Assembly: GCA_902780455.1 (NCBI GenBank)
Contig: CACZFO010000004.1
Coordinates: 1-64,000 of the forward strand
Length of the DNA stretch: 64,000 nucleotides
DNA from: an uncultured Bacteroidia bacterium
GTDB taxonomy: Bacteria > Bacteroidota > Bacteroidia > Bacteroidales > UBA932
Direction: 5' to 3'
The notes below the pieces were generated by a model, which saw only the letters and a program-made list of their open reading frames with translations, searched no databases and was not told the DNA's origin. A program made the position numbers and the translations under genes. Positions 17,346 to 25,654 of this stretch are shown piece after piece (the first letter of the stretch is position 1; every line of letters starts with the position of its first letter).

Positions 17346-18604
17346 CTCATTCTTTTGCGGAGCATTGCCAGAAGTTCCTGATAGCGGACTAGCCCCCAGC
17401 TGTTCTGAAGCGGAGAAAGGAATCTTGGAGGAACCTCTCCGGCAAAACGGTCTATGTAGATATCGCTTCTTAGACGGCTTATGAAATCTGCCATGAAGTC
17501 CAGATAACCGTCCAGGGTAAACTCATGAAATTCATCGCGATGAAGCTCAAACTCCTTCTCCATCCTGGTACCTCTGATTATTTGAAGCTGATGGAACTTT
17601 ACAGCGGTCACCGGCAGGCTGTTGATGATTTCAGCCTCATCCATCATCTCCCTCAGCGATTCTCCCGGAAGCCCGAAAATGAAGTGCGCGCACTGAGTAA
17701 GCCCCCTCCTGGCCGGCTCCTCAACCGCCTTCCTGGCACACTCGAAATCATGGCAGCGGTTGATTCTACGGAGGGTCTTGTCATAACAACTCTCTATCCC
17801 ATACTCCACGATCACGATCTTCTTTCCACCTCCCGAAACAACTGCTCCGTCTTCTGAATCAACAACCCCACTTTCTGAAACACCAGTCCTGCCATCAGAA
17901 ACAGCAACCCCACTTTCAGAAATACCAGTCCTTCCATCAGACACAACAACCCCACTTTCTGAAACACCAGGCTTGCCATCAGACACAACAACCCCACTTT
18001 CAGAAACACCAGACCTTCCTTCAGAAGCATCAGCCCCACTTTCTGAAACACCAGTCCCTCCTTCAGAAGCATCGGCCCCACTTTCTGAAACACCAGTCCT
18101 GCCATCAGAAACAACAGGCCTTCTATCAGAATCAGCAGTTCCACTTTCTGAAGGCACTCCCTCCACTGCATAATCGTGATAGTTGAAAGTTCCTTCCTGT
18201 ATGCTTTGAAGAAGGTCAAGCTTCTCCGCATCCACGCAGTCCGGACGGGTACCTACCACTATACCCTCGATCAGCGGATGAGAAAGCGCCGTTGCATAGA
18301 GTTCACGGAGCTTTTCTACCGGAGCGTAAGTGTTGCTGTACGGTTGGAAGTAGGCTATGTACCTCTGTGCATGCCTGTAGCGGACAGTGTGAAACTCAAT
18401 GCCTTCGTCTATCTGTTGATGTATTGGTTTGTCCGGAGTGCAGTAGTTAGGATGGAAGGCATCGTTGAGGCAGAAAGAACATCCTCCTACACCCTTGCTT
18501 CCGTCACGGTTAGGGCAGGTAAAGCCAGCATCCACGACCACCTTCTGCAGCCGTGCTCCGTACCTTTTACGGAAATAGTCAACAAACGAATTCAGTTCAG
18601 CCAT
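17336..18604 (-). CDS. TIGR01212-type radical SAM protein with a repeat-encoded insertion
   Basis: 422 residues from the chosen start; the family is usually a little over 300. The radical SAM Fe-S cysteines are Cys30, Cys42 and Cys45 in FTCPNRDGSKGVGGCSFC. Other family marks are AYFQPYSNTYAP, GIVVGTRPDCV, VEYGIESCYDKTLRRINR and HFIFGLPGES. Members are thought to modify RNA or an unknown substrate (YhcC-like). Residues about 152-260 are an insertion of some 110 residues built from seven and a half copies of a 14-residue unit like SESGVVVSDGRTGV, between NYHDYAVEG and KKIVIVEYG. All copies keep the frame. The start at 18604 (MAELNSF) lies after a promoter at 18668-18698, excluding the ATG at 18679. 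Removing the insertion gives the normal family length. Confidence 0.85.
   Translation of the reverse strand: MAELNSFVDYFRKRYGARLQKVVVDAGFTCPNRDGSKGVGGCSFCLNDAFHPNYCTPDKPIHQQIDEGIEFHTVRYRHAQRYIAYFQPYSNTYAPVEKLRELYATALSHPLIEGIVVGTRPDCVDAEKLDLLQSIQEGTFNYHDYAVEGVPSESGTADSDRRPVVSDGRTGVSESGADASEGGTGVSESGADASEGRSGVSESGVVVSDGKPGVSESGVVVSDGRTGISESGVAVSDGRTGVSESGVVDSEDGAVVSGGGKKIVIVEYGIESCYDKTLRRINRCHDFECARKAVEEPARRGLTQCAHFIFGLPGESLREMMDEAEIINSLPVTAVKFHQLQIIRGTRMEKEFELHRDEFHEFTLDGYLDFMADFISRLRSDIYIDRFAGEVPPRFLSPLQNSWGLVRYQELLAMLRKRMSAG
17825..18151 (-). repeat. In-frame 42-bp minisatellite inside the radical SAM gene
   Basis: About 7.5 units of 42 bp encode SESG[VAT][VDA][VAD]S[DE]G[RKG][TSP]GV. The 14-codon period keeps the reading frame whatever the copy number. 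Units differ by a few substitutions. One half-length unit (7 codons) is present near the start. Confidence 0.85.
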
Positions 18605-18667
18605 AACCCCATTGCACCTTTCAAAAAATCCAGCCGGAGGATATGGACCGCCAGACTGTCTTTGCCG

Positions 18668-18698
18668 CAAAGATACCAAATATCACTCCCCGTGAAAA
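18668..18698 (-). promoter_or_regulatory. Promoter of the radical SAM gene
   Basis: Minus strand: TTTT (18698-18695), a 19-base spacer, TATCTTTG (18675-18668). A transcript starting near 18660 selects the start codon at 18604. Confidence 0.55.
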
Positions 18699-18745
18699 CC
18701 TTTCTCTCCCACATTCAAGGAACAGGAGGGAAGGGTCGGGGCTTG

Positions 18746-18873
18746 GTGCTCGGCGATGGTGCTTTGCAACCAACTGATTATCAGAGCCTCCTGAAATAAG
18801 AGGTTCTAAAACAAAGGTCTTATTTAGGGATAGCTTGATATTCAAGTACTTACAGAACACCATCGCCGAGCAC
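18746..18873. repeat. Palindromic interspersed element, copy 1 (128 bp)
   Basis: Starts GTGCTCGGCGATGGTG and ends with the exact reverse complement CACCATCGCCGAGCAC. The arms remain imperfectly complementary inward (CTGATTATCAGAGCC against GGCTATCAAG-type sequence; AAATAAGA against TCTTATTT). A related element lies at 35868-35989. Both sit downstream of a gene's stop codon. It may form a long hairpin in RNA and end or stabilise transcripts. No transposase is nearby. Confidence 0.7.
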
Positions 18874-18886
18874 GCCCCCGGGTAGA

Positions 18887-19864
18887 TCAGGAAGTCTTGA
18901 CAAAGCGGCAGTCTACACCGTCTTTGGTAACGGTAACCACTTCATAGCCGGAATAGCCGCGGCCCAGAGGCATCCCTACCGGACCGGCAGTCACGAAACG
19001 GATGCCTTCTGCAGTGGTGTCGTAGTCCATGTGGGTATGCCCGGCGAAGACCACGTCAACTCCGTACTTCTGGAAAAGAGCTAAGTACTTCTCCCGTTTA
19101 CCCTCATTTGCACCGACATTCAATCCTGAAACAACGTTTCCTCCAGAACTAACATTTCCTCCAGAACTAACATTTCCTCCAGAACTTACATTAACTCCAG
19201 AACTTACATTAACTCCAGAACTTACATTAACTCCGGAAAGAGGCTGACCGTGTGTCGCTTTGGGGAAGTTGAAGTAGTCATTTTCCTCATCGATGCTTTC
19301 CCGGATTACGGGACAATGCAGGAATACGAAGATATGTCTGCAGCGTCTGGACTTGCGAAGAGATTCCACAAGGAACGCGTATTGGGAACTCTCGAAATCT
19401 GCGGCTGCGGACTTGTCTTCTTCTGAAGCATTTACTATGCAGTTGGAATCAAGGCCTATGAAGGCGCAGCCGTATCGCCTGAAATAAAAATTCAGGTTGC
19501 CCCTTTTGGCAAAATAATCGGAAGCGTTCTTTCTGGTCCACGGACGTATGTCGTGATTGCCCGGGATTTCATAAACCGGGGCTTTTATCTTGGCCTTGTT
19601 GGCACGGTAGATGGAATCCTGCTGCAGGTCGGCACAGTTGTCCACCAGGTCTCCTGTTATCACGACGAAGGCCGGATTCAATTCATTTACAGCCGCTGCG
19701 GCCTTTGAAAAGAGAGAATCTGAAACCTCGAAGCCGGCGGATTTGTCCCGGAATCCTATCTGCGGATCCGTCATCTGCACAAAAGTGAACTCTGAAACCC
19801 TCGGACTGCAGGAAACAAGAATGCAGAGTACCGACAAAAGGCTGAGAGATGTATGTTTTCCCAT
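18887..19864 (-). CDS. Calcineurin-like metallophosphoesterase lipoprotein with repeat insertion
   Basis: 325 residues from MGKHTSL. The signal sequence ends CILVSC (lipidation at Cys19), so the enzyme should face the periplasm or surface. Binuclear metal motifs of the calcineurin fold are present: DPQIG (a variant of DxH), GDLVDN, GNHD, a later FLHCPV, and GHTHMD. It should hydrolyse a phosphomonoester or phosphodiester; the substrate is unknown. Between HGQPLSG and the helix GKREKYLALF lie about seven in-frame 6-residue repeats (SGVNVS, SGGNVS) from an 18-bp minisatellite at 19118-19240. The start at 19864 is chosen over 19903 because it directly begins a signal peptide. Confidence 0.85.
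   Translation of the reverse strand: MGKHTSLSLLSVLCILVSCSPRVSEFTFVQMTDPQIGFRDKSAGFEVSDSLFSKAAAAVNELNPAFVVITGDLVDNCADLQQDSIYRANKAKIKAPVYEIPGNHDIRPWTRKNASDYFAKRGNLNFYFRRYGCAFIGLDSNCIVNASEEDKSAAADFESSQYAFLVESLRKSRRCRHIFVFLHCPVIRESIDEENDYFNFPKATHGQPLSGVNVSSGVNVSSGVNVSSGGNVSSGGNVSSGGNVVSGLNVGANEGKREKYLALFQKYGVDVVFAGHTHMDYDTTAEGIRFVTAGPVGMPLGRGYSGYEVVTVTKDGVDCRFVKTS
19118..19240 (-). repeat. In-frame 18-bp minisatellite inside the phosphoesterase gene
   Basis: About seven units such as AACTCCAGAACTTACATT (plus strand) encode SGVNVS or SGGNVS on the minus strand. Two sub-types differ at the third residue (Val or Gly) and are grouped in blocks, as expected from local copying. Confidence 0.8.
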
Positions 19865-19923
19865 ATGATGTCCTGACATGCCTGATGAAAAGTTTGACGC
19901 CACTTCAATGCATGGTTCAAGGG

Positions 19924-20778
19924 TTACTCCTTAACTCTGTAGTACAACTTGCCGTTTACGTAGAGGGCGTCAAGTTCTCCGATGTATGCAACTGAATAGG
20001 TCACTGGAATATCTACGGTTCTTTCCAGTGGAACTATGAGCTTTCCGTCCTGGTCGTATGCAGATGTTTCGGGGTCCCAGTCGGCTTTGATATACCAGCC
20101 GTCCTCTATTGCTCCGGAATAAACCGGATTGGCGGCATCTTCCTCATAGTTGTAGATCTTGATGATATCTCCCCGGGTTTCCAGAGGTTCTTCAAACAGT
20201 CCGCCAGGGAAGTGGACACTGATTACATAGCAGTTGTCAAACCGTTTCAGAAGCTCTTCCGGGGCTGGTTCAAATTCCCATTTCTCTTGATCCATGATGT
20301 ATAATGGCTGGCCGTTCCTGCTGGACTTGAATATGGTGGCCAGGTTACCGTCCTTGTCTTTGAATACGGCCCTGTCTCCTACGAGTCCGGTTGTCAGCTG
20401 GTTCTGCTTGTAGACTACCTTTTCGGCCTTGGTTTTAGGAAAGATGAATGCACCGTACTGGCTGCCGTCTTCGGCTTCTTCCGGTGAAAACTTGTAGTTA
20501 TCCTTGTCATAGTCCTCTATGCTGATAAATTCATTGTTGCCGTCGCAGATCAAATCTCCCTTACTAAAAGAGTAGTCGCTTGTGACATCGCTGAAATCTT
20601 CCTTGGCATAGTATGCAGTCAAGGTTCCTGCCGCCGGAGTCTTTACAGGACATATCGCTTCTTGCGCAGACGTGGCTTCTCCTGCATTTACCGGAGACTG
20701 GGCCTGGTTCTGGGTATTTGACTTGCAGCTCAGGATGAGAGCAGAAAGCATCAGAAGTGCGGAAATCAGTTTTTTCAT
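19924..20778 (-). CDS. Hypothetical lipoprotein
   Basis: 284 residues from MKKLISA; the earlier Met at 20790 only lengthens the signal. The lipobox LILSC (Cys18) predicts an outer or inner membrane lipoprotein. The mature protein is acidic and beta-rich (SFSKGDLICDGNNEFISIEDY; PVYSGAIEDGWYIKADW), ending ALYVNGKLYYRVKE. No domain is recognised. It lies upstream of the phosphoesterase lipoprotein on the same strand (59-base gap), so the two may be co-transcribed. A 24-bp repeat array occupies its upstream region. Confidence 0.65.
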   Translation of the reverse strand: MKKLISALLMLSALILSCKSNTQNQAQSPVNAGEATSAQEAICPVKTPAAGTLTAYYAKEDFSDVTSDYSFSKGDLICDGNNEFISIEDYDKDNYKFSPEEAEDGSQYGAFIFPKTKAEKVVYKQNQLTTGLVGDRAVFKDKDGNLATIFKSSRNGQPLYIMDQEKWEFEPAPEELLKRFDNCYVISVHFPGGLFEEPLETRGDIIKIYNYEEDAANPVYSGAIEDGWYIKADWDPETSAYDQDGKLIVPLERTVDIPVTYSVAYIGELDALYVNGKLYYRVKE

Positions 20779-20825
20779 AGCTTGTTTCATTGATAAAGAG
20801 GTTCTTCTATAATATGATTTTATAC

Positions 20826-20940
20826 TAGATTTTATTACTGCCTTTACTCCAGGTTCTATTACTGTTTATTTTCCAGGTTCTATTACTGTTTGTTTTCCAG
20901 GTTCTATTACGGCTTGTTTTCCAGGTTTTATTACGGCTTA
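20826..20940. repeat. 24-bp tandem repeat in a divergent intergenic region
   Basis: Five units, the inner ones CCAGGTTCTATTACTGTTTRTTTT, with period 24. The array fills much of the gap between the minus-strand lipoprotein (start 20778) and the plus-strand NlpC operon (promoter near 21020). Confidence 0.85.
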
Positions 20941-21019
20941 ACTCCTTGCCGCATGGCATCTTCACAAAGTTAGGCAATTTTCAAGTACTGCCGGTAAATG
21001 ATATTGGGTTTCTTTTTTG

Positions 21020-21027
21020 TATATTTG
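21020..21027 (+). promoter_or_regulatory. -7 box of the NlpC/epimerase operon
   Basis: TATATTTG. It selects the ATG at 21052 over 20998, since transcription would begin near 21033. The short leader contains the palindromic word ATCGCGAT touching the start codon. Confidence 0.6.
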
Positions 21028-21051
21028 TTAGTTGTAATAACATTTATCGCG

Positions 21052-22266
21052 ATGAAGAAATTCTACCTGCTGCTTTCTGCAGCCATTATGATGAATGTCT
21101 GCGCCTGGAGCCAGGGTGTGGGCAGCCTGTTCAACAAAATAAACAGCGAAGTAAGGAACCAGTTTGCACCTGACGAGAGAGACAAGACTTACGACGTTTC
21201 CCTGACAGAAAAGGACGGAAAGCTTGTCCTGGTAGGCTCTACAACAGAAAAAGCGGCTTTGGAAGCTCTTCTTTCAAGGCTTTCTGAGGCCGGCATAACT
21301 GCCCAGAACAGGATAGACCTTCTTCCTTCCTCCAAGCTGAACGGCAAGACATACGGAATCGTTTGCATGTCAACCGCAAGTTTCAACTGCGACGGCCGGT
21401 TCAGCGGCGAAAGCGGAACCCAGGCCCTGATGGGAATGCCGGTAAGGATCCTGGAAGAGAATGATGACGACTGGTACCGCTGCATAAACATGGAAGGCTA
21501 TACCGCCTGGGTGATCACCCGCAGCGTAAAGGCCATGACGGAAGAGGAATACGAGGACTACCTTACCAAACCAAAGGTATTCGTAAAGGTCAAGTATTCA
21601 ACAATATACTCTGAGAAAAACGTCAACAGCCTGCCTGTAAGCGACCTCGTATGGGGCTGCGTACTCCTTGACGAAGGAAGGCAGGGCTCATGGAGGAAGG
21701 TTTCCGTTGCCGACGGCAGGACCGGTTTTGTTCCGGCTTCTGACGTAATGGACCTCAAGACCTGGATAGACAATGCAGAACCTACTGAAAAGAATATCGT
21801 AGAAACAGCCAAGCAGTTCTGCGGCTTCCCTTATGTCTGGGGCGGAACTTCCATCAAGGGGGTAGACTGCAGCGGACTCAGCAAGAGCGCATACTTCCTC
21901 AACGGATATGTTCTGCGCAGAGACGCTTCCCAGCAGTGCAAGACCGGAGACAGCGTTGACGTGCACAAGTTCGTTGCCGGAGACTACACCAAGAAAGCCC
22001 TCTCCAACCTCAGGCCGGGAGACCTGATTTTCTTTGGAAGAAAGGCCGAGAACGGACGCAAGGAGAGAGTGACCCACGTAGCCATCTACATGGGAGACGG
22101 CATGATAATCCATTCTTCCAACATCGTCAGGATCAACAGCCTGATTCCAGGTGAGAAAGACTATTATGCAGGAGCCAAGAGGATGCTCAAGGCCCGCAGG
22201 ATAATAGGTACTGCAGACCAGGGTAAGGGCGTAGTGAGCGTCAAGAACATCGGCCTGACAGAATAA
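21052..22266 (+). CDS. SH3/NlpC-P60 cell wall hydrolase
   Basis: 404 residues. A signal peptide (FYLLLSAAIMMNVCAWSQ) is followed by an SH3-like region (about 95-235; RILEENDDDWYRCINMEGYTAWV) and a C-terminal NlpC/P60 peptidase. Catalytic Cys273 is in GVDCSGLSKSAY, His342 in THVAIYMG, and His354 in IIHSS. Enzymes with this layout cut gamma-D-Glu to diaminopimelate bonds in peptidoglycan peptides. The next gene encodes a dipeptide epimerase acting on L-Ala-Glu, as in the B. subtilis ykfBC pair, so the two likely work together in salvaging wall peptides. It is first in a four-gene operon. Confidence 0.88.
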   Translation: MKKFYLLLSAAIMMNVCAWSQGVGSLFNKINSEVRNQFAPDERDKTYDVSLTEKDGKLVLVGSTTEKAALEALLSRLSEAGITAQNRIDLLPSSKLNGKTYGIVCMSTASFNCDGRFSGESGTQALMGMPVRILEENDDDWYRCINMEGYTAWVITRSVKAMTEEEYEDYLTKPKVFVKVKYSTIYSEKNVNSLPVSDLVWGCVLLDEGRQGSWRKVSVADGRTGFVPASDVMDLKTWIDNAEPTEKNIVETAKQFCGFPYVWGGTSIKGVDCSGLSKSAYFLNGYVLRRDASQQCKTGDSVDVHKFVAGDYTKKALSNLRPGDLIFFGRKAENGRKERVTHVAIYMGDGMIIHSSNIVRINSLIPGEKDYYAGAKRMLKARRIIGTADQGKGVVSVKNIGLTE

Positions 22267-22307
22267 TCGCTGAGAAAAAACTGATAAACATTTAAAACAT
22301 ACACAAG

Positions 22308-23492
22308 ATGACCGACAGAAGAACATTCCTAAAGAGCGCAGGACTGCTTACCGCGGCAGCCGCTCTTCTGAGCCCATCCCAGATTTTTGCTCGCGCAAAG
22401 GGAGTATCAAAACCTTCAGGCAAAAAGGAGCTTGAACTTGAATGGTGTCCGTTCACAGCAAAGATGAAACACGTGTTCACCATTTCCAACAACTCCAGGT
22501 CCACAACCCCTATCGTCCTTACAAGAATCACCTATGACGGATATACCGGATACGGAGAGGCAGCCATGCCGCCTTATCTTGGAGAAACAACCAATTCTGC
22601 CATTGACTATCTGAAGAAGGCAAGGCCTGTCCTCAAGCAGTTCAAGGATCCTTTCATGATCGGCGAAATAATGGCCGAGATGGATGCTATCACCACTTAC
22701 AACTGCGCTGCCAAGGCTTCTATAGACATCGCCCTCCACGACCTGGTAGGACAGATGCTCGGACAGCCATGGTGGAAGATCTGGGGATTCAATCCTAAGA
22801 ACTGCCCTTACAACTCCTTCACCGTAGGACTTGCGTCCAGGGAAGAAGTTCTTCAGAAAGCAAAGGAAGCCGCATCTGAAGGTCATCTGATCAAGGTTAA
22901 GCTCGGAAGGACCGAAGAGCAGGACAAGATGATGATAAACACCATCCGCGAGGTTACCGACACCACCATCTGCATTGACGCCAACCAGGGCTGGAAGGAC
23001 AAGCACTACGCCCTTGACATGATCAACTGGCTTGCTACAAAGAACGTAAACATGATTGAACAGCCTATGCCTAAACTCATGTTGGAGGAAACCGGATGGC
23101 TGACCGAGAGAAGCCCGCTGCCTATCATGGCCGACGAGGCTTGCCAGAGGCTCAGCGATGTCCGCAAGCTTTACGGCCACTACACCGGCATCAACATCAA
23201 GCTGATGAAATGTACCGGACTGCATGAGGCCAGGGAGATGGTATCTCTTGCACAGGCCCTCGGCATGAAGCTGATGGTTGGCTGCATGACCGAGACTTCA
23301 GTGGCAATTGCAGCAGGTGCCCAGATAGCTCCTGTATGCGAGTGGACCGACCTTGACGGAAACTGGCTGATAGCCAACGACGTGTTCCACTCCTCTACCG
23401 TTGAGGACGGAAGGATCGTTCCATCTTCAAAACCAGGCCTCGGCCTTACCATGAACAAGGGAGTAGACCTTAAATACGCAGCAGAAGAATAG
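22308..23492 (+). CDS. L-Ala-D/L-Glu (dipeptide) epimerase, Tat-exported
   Basis: 394 residues, enolase superfamily. A twin-arginine signal (DRRTFLKSAGLL) with Ala-rich core and SQIFARA cleavage region indicates export in folded form. Catalytic features are the KVKLGR Lys-x-Lys region, metal ligands in CIDANQGW, MIEQPMP and DEACQ, and the second acid/base lysine in INIKLMKC. The family interconverts L-Ala-D-Glu and L-Ala-L-Glu from murein peptides. Pairing with the NlpC/P60 enzyme 41 bases upstream supports this specificity, though other dipeptides are possible. Confidence 0.88.
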   Translation: MTDRRTFLKSAGLLTAAAALLSPSQIFARAKGVSKPSGKKELELEWCPFTAKMKHVFTISNNSRSTTPIVLTRITYDGYTGYGEAAMPPYLGETTNSAIDYLKKARPVLKQFKDPFMIGEIMAEMDAITTYNCAAKASIDIALHDLVGQMLGQPWWKIWGFNPKNCPYNSFTVGLASREEVLQKAKEAASEGHLIKVKLGRTEEQDKMMINTIREVTDTTICIDANQGWKDKHYALDMINWLATKNVNMIEQPMPKLMLEETGWLTERSPLPIMADEACQRLSDVRKLYGHYTGINIKLMKCTGLHEAREMVSLAQALGMKLMVGCMTETSVAIAAGAQIAPVCEWTDLDGNWLIANDVFHSSTVEDGRIVPSSKPGLGLTMNKGVDLKYAAEE

Positions 23493-23512
23493 TAAATCTT
23501 AACACAAACGAT

Positions 23513-23791
23513 ATGAGAAATCTCAGAACAATAAAGAAGGACGTAGAGTTCCTTGTAGCAGAACTTGTTGACGACTGCTTCATTTATCTCGAACTTAACG
23601 GCGAAGAGAACATGGAAAAGGTTGGCGAAATAATAGGCGCCGCCCTCGATCTCCAGGATGACACCATGGACAAGATAAACCATCGTCCGGAGGAAGAAAA
23701 AGCTGACAAGTACTACAAGAAGGTAACCAAGGAGTTCGTAGAATCAATCGATGCTCTCTACGAGAAACTCAGCGATATAAGCAAGAAGTAA
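23513..23791 (+). CDS. Conserved small alpha-helical protein of unknown function
   Basis: 92 residues, predicted all-helical and charged (TIKKDVEFLVAELVDDCF; EEKADKYYKKVTKEFVESI). There is no signal peptide or cysteine cluster. It lies 20 bases after the epimerase and 7 before a lipoprotein, within one operon. It resembles short conserved hypothetical proteins of Bacteroidales. No function can be named. Confidence 0.75.
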   Translation: MRNLRTIKKDVEFLVAELVDDCFIYLELNGEENMEKVGEIIGAALDLQDDTMDKINHRPEEEKADKYYKKVTKEFVESIDALYEKLSDISKK

Positions 23792-23798
23792 CAAACTT

Positions 23799-24542
23799 AT
23801 GAAATCATATCTCATAGCACTGCCTATAGCATTCCTTGCTGTTCTTGCCGGCTGCAACAACAACAAGACACAGAACCCTCCACAGGATCCTGAAGTTGAG
23901 CAGGAGATGACCACCCTTGCCGAATCGGATGCCCTGGACAGTCCTATCGAGCAACAGGCCTCCGAGATGGAAGATGTTGCCCAGAATGTGCTCAGCCTCA
24001 TAGACAGGAAGCATATCCCGGAAAGGATCTCAGGCAAGGAGCTTGAAGAGGCTCTTGCGGAAAAGCGTGTATTTGATGAGTATACCTCTCCGCTTCATCT
24101 GAGCATAACAAAAGGGGACGGCGGCATTTACAACATTGCCTACGTAGACTGCTATCCGATGCTCAACGAGGAGGGTACCTACTATGTTGTCTACTACACT
24201 GAAGCCGGTGTAGACGGTGCCGTTCTGGAAAACATCATGACCTACAAATACCGTAACGGCATGCTGTTGGATGAACCTTGCCCTTTTACTGCTCCAAAGT
24301 TCAACGAGTTCTTTGAGGGCGTAGAGATTCCTTCGGACATGAAGGCAGAGTACAACCAGATGAAAAGAGACTACGAAAGAGACAAGAATCCTCTTCAGGG
24401 TCTTGATCTGAGGCACGGTGCCCAGGATGACAACATCATTGAACTCAGACCGAGCTACATTGCCTCAGATGCACTCTGGGAACTTGCAAAGCCTGTCTGC
24501 TATGAATTCAACGGTACAACCTTCGTAAAAATGCAAAGGTAA
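23799..24542 (+). CDS. Hypothetical lipoprotein
   Basis: 247 residues. The signal ends LAVLAGC (lipidation expected at the Cys in AGCNNNKTQ). An acidic linker (DPEVEQEMTTLAESDALDS) leads to a compact alpha/beta region (YNIAYVDCYPMLNEEGTYYVVYY). No named domain. It is the last gene of the NlpC operon and converges at 6 bases with the metalloprotease gene on the other strand, with no obvious terminator in the gap. Confidence 0.7.
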   Translation: MKSYLIALPIAFLAVLAGCNNNKTQNPPQDPEVEQEMTTLAESDALDSPIEQQASEMEDVAQNVLSLIDRKHIPERISGKELEEALAEKRVFDEYTSPLHLSITKGDGGIYNIAYVDCYPMLNEEGTYYVVYYTEAGVDGAVLENIMTYKYRNGMLLDEPCPFTAPKFNEFFEGVEIPSDMKAEYNQMKRDYERDKNPLQGLDLRHGAQDDNIIELRPSYIASDALWELAKPVCYEFNGTTFVKMQR

Positions 24543-24548
24543 GACCTT

Positions 24549-25166
24549 TCAGAGTTTGATTTTTCTAAGACGGGCGGCAAGAGTCTTTTCTCTGCCGTCC
24601 GTTATTGCATTCAAGAGGGCATGGAACCTCTCGCTGTGGTTCGGATAGACCAGATGGCAGAGCTCGTGGGCAATTACATAGTCCATCAGTTCTTGAGGAA
24701 GGCGGACCAGGTTCATGTTCAGGTTGATGTTCCTTAGCGTGGAACAGCTGCCCCAGTTGGAGGAATTGTTCTTGATTGCAACCCGGTTGTAACGGAACGG
24801 GTCTTCACGGAGGTTGCCCCACCTGTCACGTATCTTTACCTTGTTGGTCATGAGCTCGTACATCTGCCTGGTTCTCAGCGGCAGAATCTTGTGTGCAAGC
24901 TTGTTTATCTGGTAGTCAAACGGAGCGCCGCCTTCTGCCTGCTCCATCTTCCGATTGAGAATCTCCTGCCTCCTTGCAACCATCTTCCCGCCTATAGAAA
25001 ACAGGAACTGTTCCGCCTCCTTGTATGAGGTAAACGTAGGCAGAGTGACCTTGACCTCTCCCCTGGAGGTTACGAACACCCTGATACACCGGCTCTGGGA
25101 ATATTTGGTATAGGTTACCTCCCCGAGGCCGTTGTCATATTTGACCGTTCTGCTTTGTAATGCCAT
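24549..25166 (-). CDS. YgjP/DUF45-type metal-dependent hydrolase
   Basis: 205 residues. It has the zinc protease motif HELCHLVYPNHSERF (HExxH plus the downstream His of the SprT/M48-like fold) and the family's SNWGSCSTLRNINLN and LVRLPQELMDYVIAHE. Such proteins are cytoplasmic, of unclear substrate. It is divergent from the BlaI/M56 operon, and the intergenic dyad at 25197-25236 overlaps the probable -33 regions of both directions, so BlaI may control both. Confidence 0.85.
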   Translation of the reverse strand: MALQSRTVKYDNGLGEVTYTKYSQSRCIRVFVTSRGEVKVTLPTFTSYKEAEQFLFSIGGKMVARRQEILNRKMEQAEGGAPFDYQINKLAHKILPLRTRQMYELMTNKVKIRDRWGNLREDPFRYNRVAIKNNSSNWGSCSTLRNINLNMNLVRLPQELMDYVIAHELCHLVYPNHSERFHALLNAITDGREKTLAARLRKIKL

Positions 25167-25177
25167 AGTCTGTTCTG

Positions 25178-25260
25178 CAAAAGTATCAAGAATTTTCTCC
25201 TAAAAAATAAAGGATATCTACTAAAATTTTTAGGAGATATAAAAATAATTGCTATATTTG
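25178..25260. promoter_or_regulatory. Divergent promoters with a 10-bp perfect dyad (candidate BlaI operator)
   Basis: Minus-strand -7 box TACTTTTG (25185-25178) serves the YgjP-like gene; plus-strand TATATTTG (25253-25260) serves blaI. Between them CTCCTAAAAA (25197-25206) and TTTTTAGGAG (25227-25236) form a perfect inverted repeat covering the probable -33 regions of both promoters. BlaI-family repressors bind such dyads, although this one differs from the staphylococcal TACA/TGTA operator. Confidence 0.5.
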
Positions 25261-25288
25261 CATTGTAAAACCAACTGTCCGATTGACG

Positions 25289-25654
25289 ATGAAACAGAAA
25301 CTGACGGCAAAAGAAGAGATGCTGATGAACATATTCTGGGCTCATGAACCCTTGTTTATCAGAGATTTGATCGGTTATCTCCCAGACCCCAAACCCCACT
25401 ACAACACAGTGGCCACGCTCGTGAAGTTCCTGGAAGAAAAAGGATTTCTGGAAAGGGAACCGATGGCAAACTCCTTCCGCTATAAGGTAAAAATAAGTGA
25501 AAGCCAGTATCACGGAGATACCGTTTCCGAGGTGGTTGCCCGCTATTACGACAATTCTTATCTGCGTCTGGTTTCCCAGTTCGTGGAGGAAGACAAGATG
25601 AACCTGCAGGAGCTCAAAAACCTCATTGCCCAAATAGAAAAGAACAAGAAATGA
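25289..25654 (+). CDS. BlaI/MecI/CopY family transcriptional repressor
   Basis: 121 residues, the usual length. The N-terminal winged helix has KLTAKEEMLMNIFWAHEP, then PHYNTVATLVKFLEEKGFLER as recognition helix and wing. The C-terminal helix mediates dimerisation. Relatives are cleaved by a membrane M56 (BlaR1-like) protease when a cell-wall or other signal arrives. The next gene, overlapping by 4 bases (ATGA), is exactly such a protease. The start is the ATG at 25289; a TTG at 25283 is less likely. Confidence 0.92.
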   Translation: MKQKLTAKEEMLMNIFWAHEPLFIRDLIGYLPDPKPHYNTVATLVKFLEEKGFLEREPMANSFRYKVKISESQYHGDTVSEVVARYYDNSYLRLVSQFVEEDKMNLQELKNLIAQIEKNKK

